This document shows positions 47,562-48,200 of a stretch of 48,200 bases of DNA, piece by piece (the stretch's first letter is position 1; every line of letters begins with the position of its first letter). Source of the stretch: JBMNTP01 sp050945795 (lineage in GTDB: Bacteria; Bacillota; Clostridia; Christensenellales; MGBC116941); the NCBI GenBank assembly GCA_050945795.1, contig JBMNTP010000013.1, positions 1 through 48,200 of the forward strand, in the 5' to 3' direction. The notes beneath the pieces are model-generated. The model did no database searches. It was given only the letters and a program-made list of their open reading frames with translations, and had not been told where the DNA came from. The position numbers were made by a program, and so were the translations under genes.

Positions 47562-47790
47562 GTGCCACCTCTCAAATAATTATCTTTAATTAATCATCTT
47601 ACATGATAAATATATCAGACCCATTGACCTAAAATTAGTATAACGAAATGTTTTTTATCTTTTCTAAGGGATAAATCTGCATTTGCAAGCCTTCGCCAGC
47701 TTTTTTCCTCGACCTTTGACCATTTTTTAGTGCCGGCTTTGTCCTGATTTGCCGCAGCATATACAGCCGATATGTGTTTATTAAAAAGGC

Positions 47791-48200
47791 TCAGTATGAA
47801 TTAACCGATGCTACATATGCATCACAAACAGAAAAAAACAGATCTCGTGTAATTTCAGGAAAATAACCATTATCACTCCAAGAGCCCATACCTGTAAAGC
47901 ACCAAGCGGATACCGCCGAATAAAGAAGCTGTCTGGCCAACAAGCTATAGTTTTTTGCTACTACTAAGTCTTTGTGGAAATCCGGAAGGGTAGGCGAATC
48001 ACTATATAATATATTTCTCATATACTGAAAGTTCCCTGCCCAATTTCCCCATGCTAACTGACTTGAAAACTCTATCATCTTTTTAAGCTTCTCATTTAAA
48101 TCATGTTTTCTCAAAACTAGATCATCTTGTTTATTAATTATGGATTGATGGGACTCTGCTTTCTCTATTTTTGCCCACCATCCATTTAAACCATAGTGAA
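47791..48200 (-). CDS. Unknown protein, partial at the window end
   Basis: The frame is open from the stop at 47791 to the right edge of the window (about 135 codons) with no stop, so the start probably lies outside; a TTG at 48114 is only an internal candidate without a ribosome site. The visible sequence is mixed alpha-helical with aromatic clusters (WGNWAGNFQYMRN, AWCFTGMGSWSDNGYF). I recognise no family. The MGSWSD stretch recalls small unknown proteins near phage or immunity genes, but this is not a call. It precedes the WYL/RtcB operon by about 230 bp on the same strand. Confidence 0.55.
   Translation of the reverse strand, partial: HYGLNGWWAKIEKAESHQSIINKQDDLVLRKHDLNEKLKKMIEFSSQLAWGNWAGNFQYMRNILYSDSPTLPDFHKDLVVAKNYSLLARQLLYSAVSAWCFTGMGSWSDNGYFPEITRDLFFSVCDAYVASVNSY

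Overview
The window looks like chromosomal DNA of a motile, endospore-forming member of the Clostridia (Bacillota). The evidence is a complete gerA/gerC/gerB-type germination operon with a forespore-type promoter, a CheA tail plus a chemoreceptor, a SigI/RsgI sigma/anti-sigma pair, KdpDE, an unlinked Mo-hydroxylase and strong GGAGG ribosome binding sites. I see no insertion sequence, prophage, CRISPR array, rRNA or canonical tRNA gene. Species cannot be named from the sequence.

Layout. (1) 1-2512: end of cheA and a chemoreceptor gene, closed by a symmetric terminator. (2) 2600-6274, minus: three-subunit xanthine dehydrogenase/aldehyde oxidase-type molybdenum hydroxylase. (3) 6459-7166: small membrane protein of unknown role. 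(4) 7398-19532, minus: an eleven-gene catabolic run (M24 creatinase-like protein, ribose-type ABC transporter, cupin, orphan galactitol-type PTS IIC, two zinc dehydrogenases, two creatininase-family amidohydrolases, aldo/keto reductase) ending at a terminator. A LacI-type regulator (19895-20953) and a divergent third zinc dehydrogenase (21425-22483) follow. The substrate is unknown; a polyol, sugar or cyclic-amide compound fits. (5) 22523-22810: small Cys-rich protein. (6) 23064-28421, minus: a probable six-gene operon of SEAL/PepSY lipoprotein, VTC-type polyphosphate polymerase-like protein, DUF4956 membrane protein, CotH-type kinase, SigI and RsgI. The first and last products share an RsgI-like Asn-Pro domain and acidic Ser/Tyr/Asp tail repeats. 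(7) 28686-28958: DUF503/YlxP. (8) 29056-36056: potassium/sodium island, with minus-strand kdpE and a short kdpD, and divergent plus-strand TPR protein, two RCK (TrkA-like) proteins and a Na+,K+-ATPase-like P2C pump. Phased direct repeats sit in front of the pump operon. (9) 36365-37710: ogt and a membrane-bound XRE regulator. (10) 38032-41933: germination receptor operon whose first gene appears to start at ATT. (11) 42087-47561, minus: RNA-repair island of two WYL regulators (one broken at a U UUU UUA heptamer), a 0.57-kb array of five structured RNA modules, a TROVE/Ro60-like DUF2828 protein and RtcB RNA ligase. (12) 47791-end: partial unknown gene.

The most interesting part is the RNA array at 44800-45363. 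Each module is closed by a 7-8 bp stem and carries the motif ACAGCA directly after the 5' strand of that stem. Three modules show hairpins with exact tRNA anticodon-arm geometry (5 bp, 7-nt loop), two with loops matching Lys(UUU) and Met(CAU). Others show T-arm-like and D-arm-like hairpins. None has a tRNA acceptor stem. Lying in the leader of a Ro60-like/RtcB operon, these look like Y-RNA-like tRNA mimics: possible decoys, sensors or guides for repair of anticodon-cleaved tRNA. All functional statements about the array are inference.
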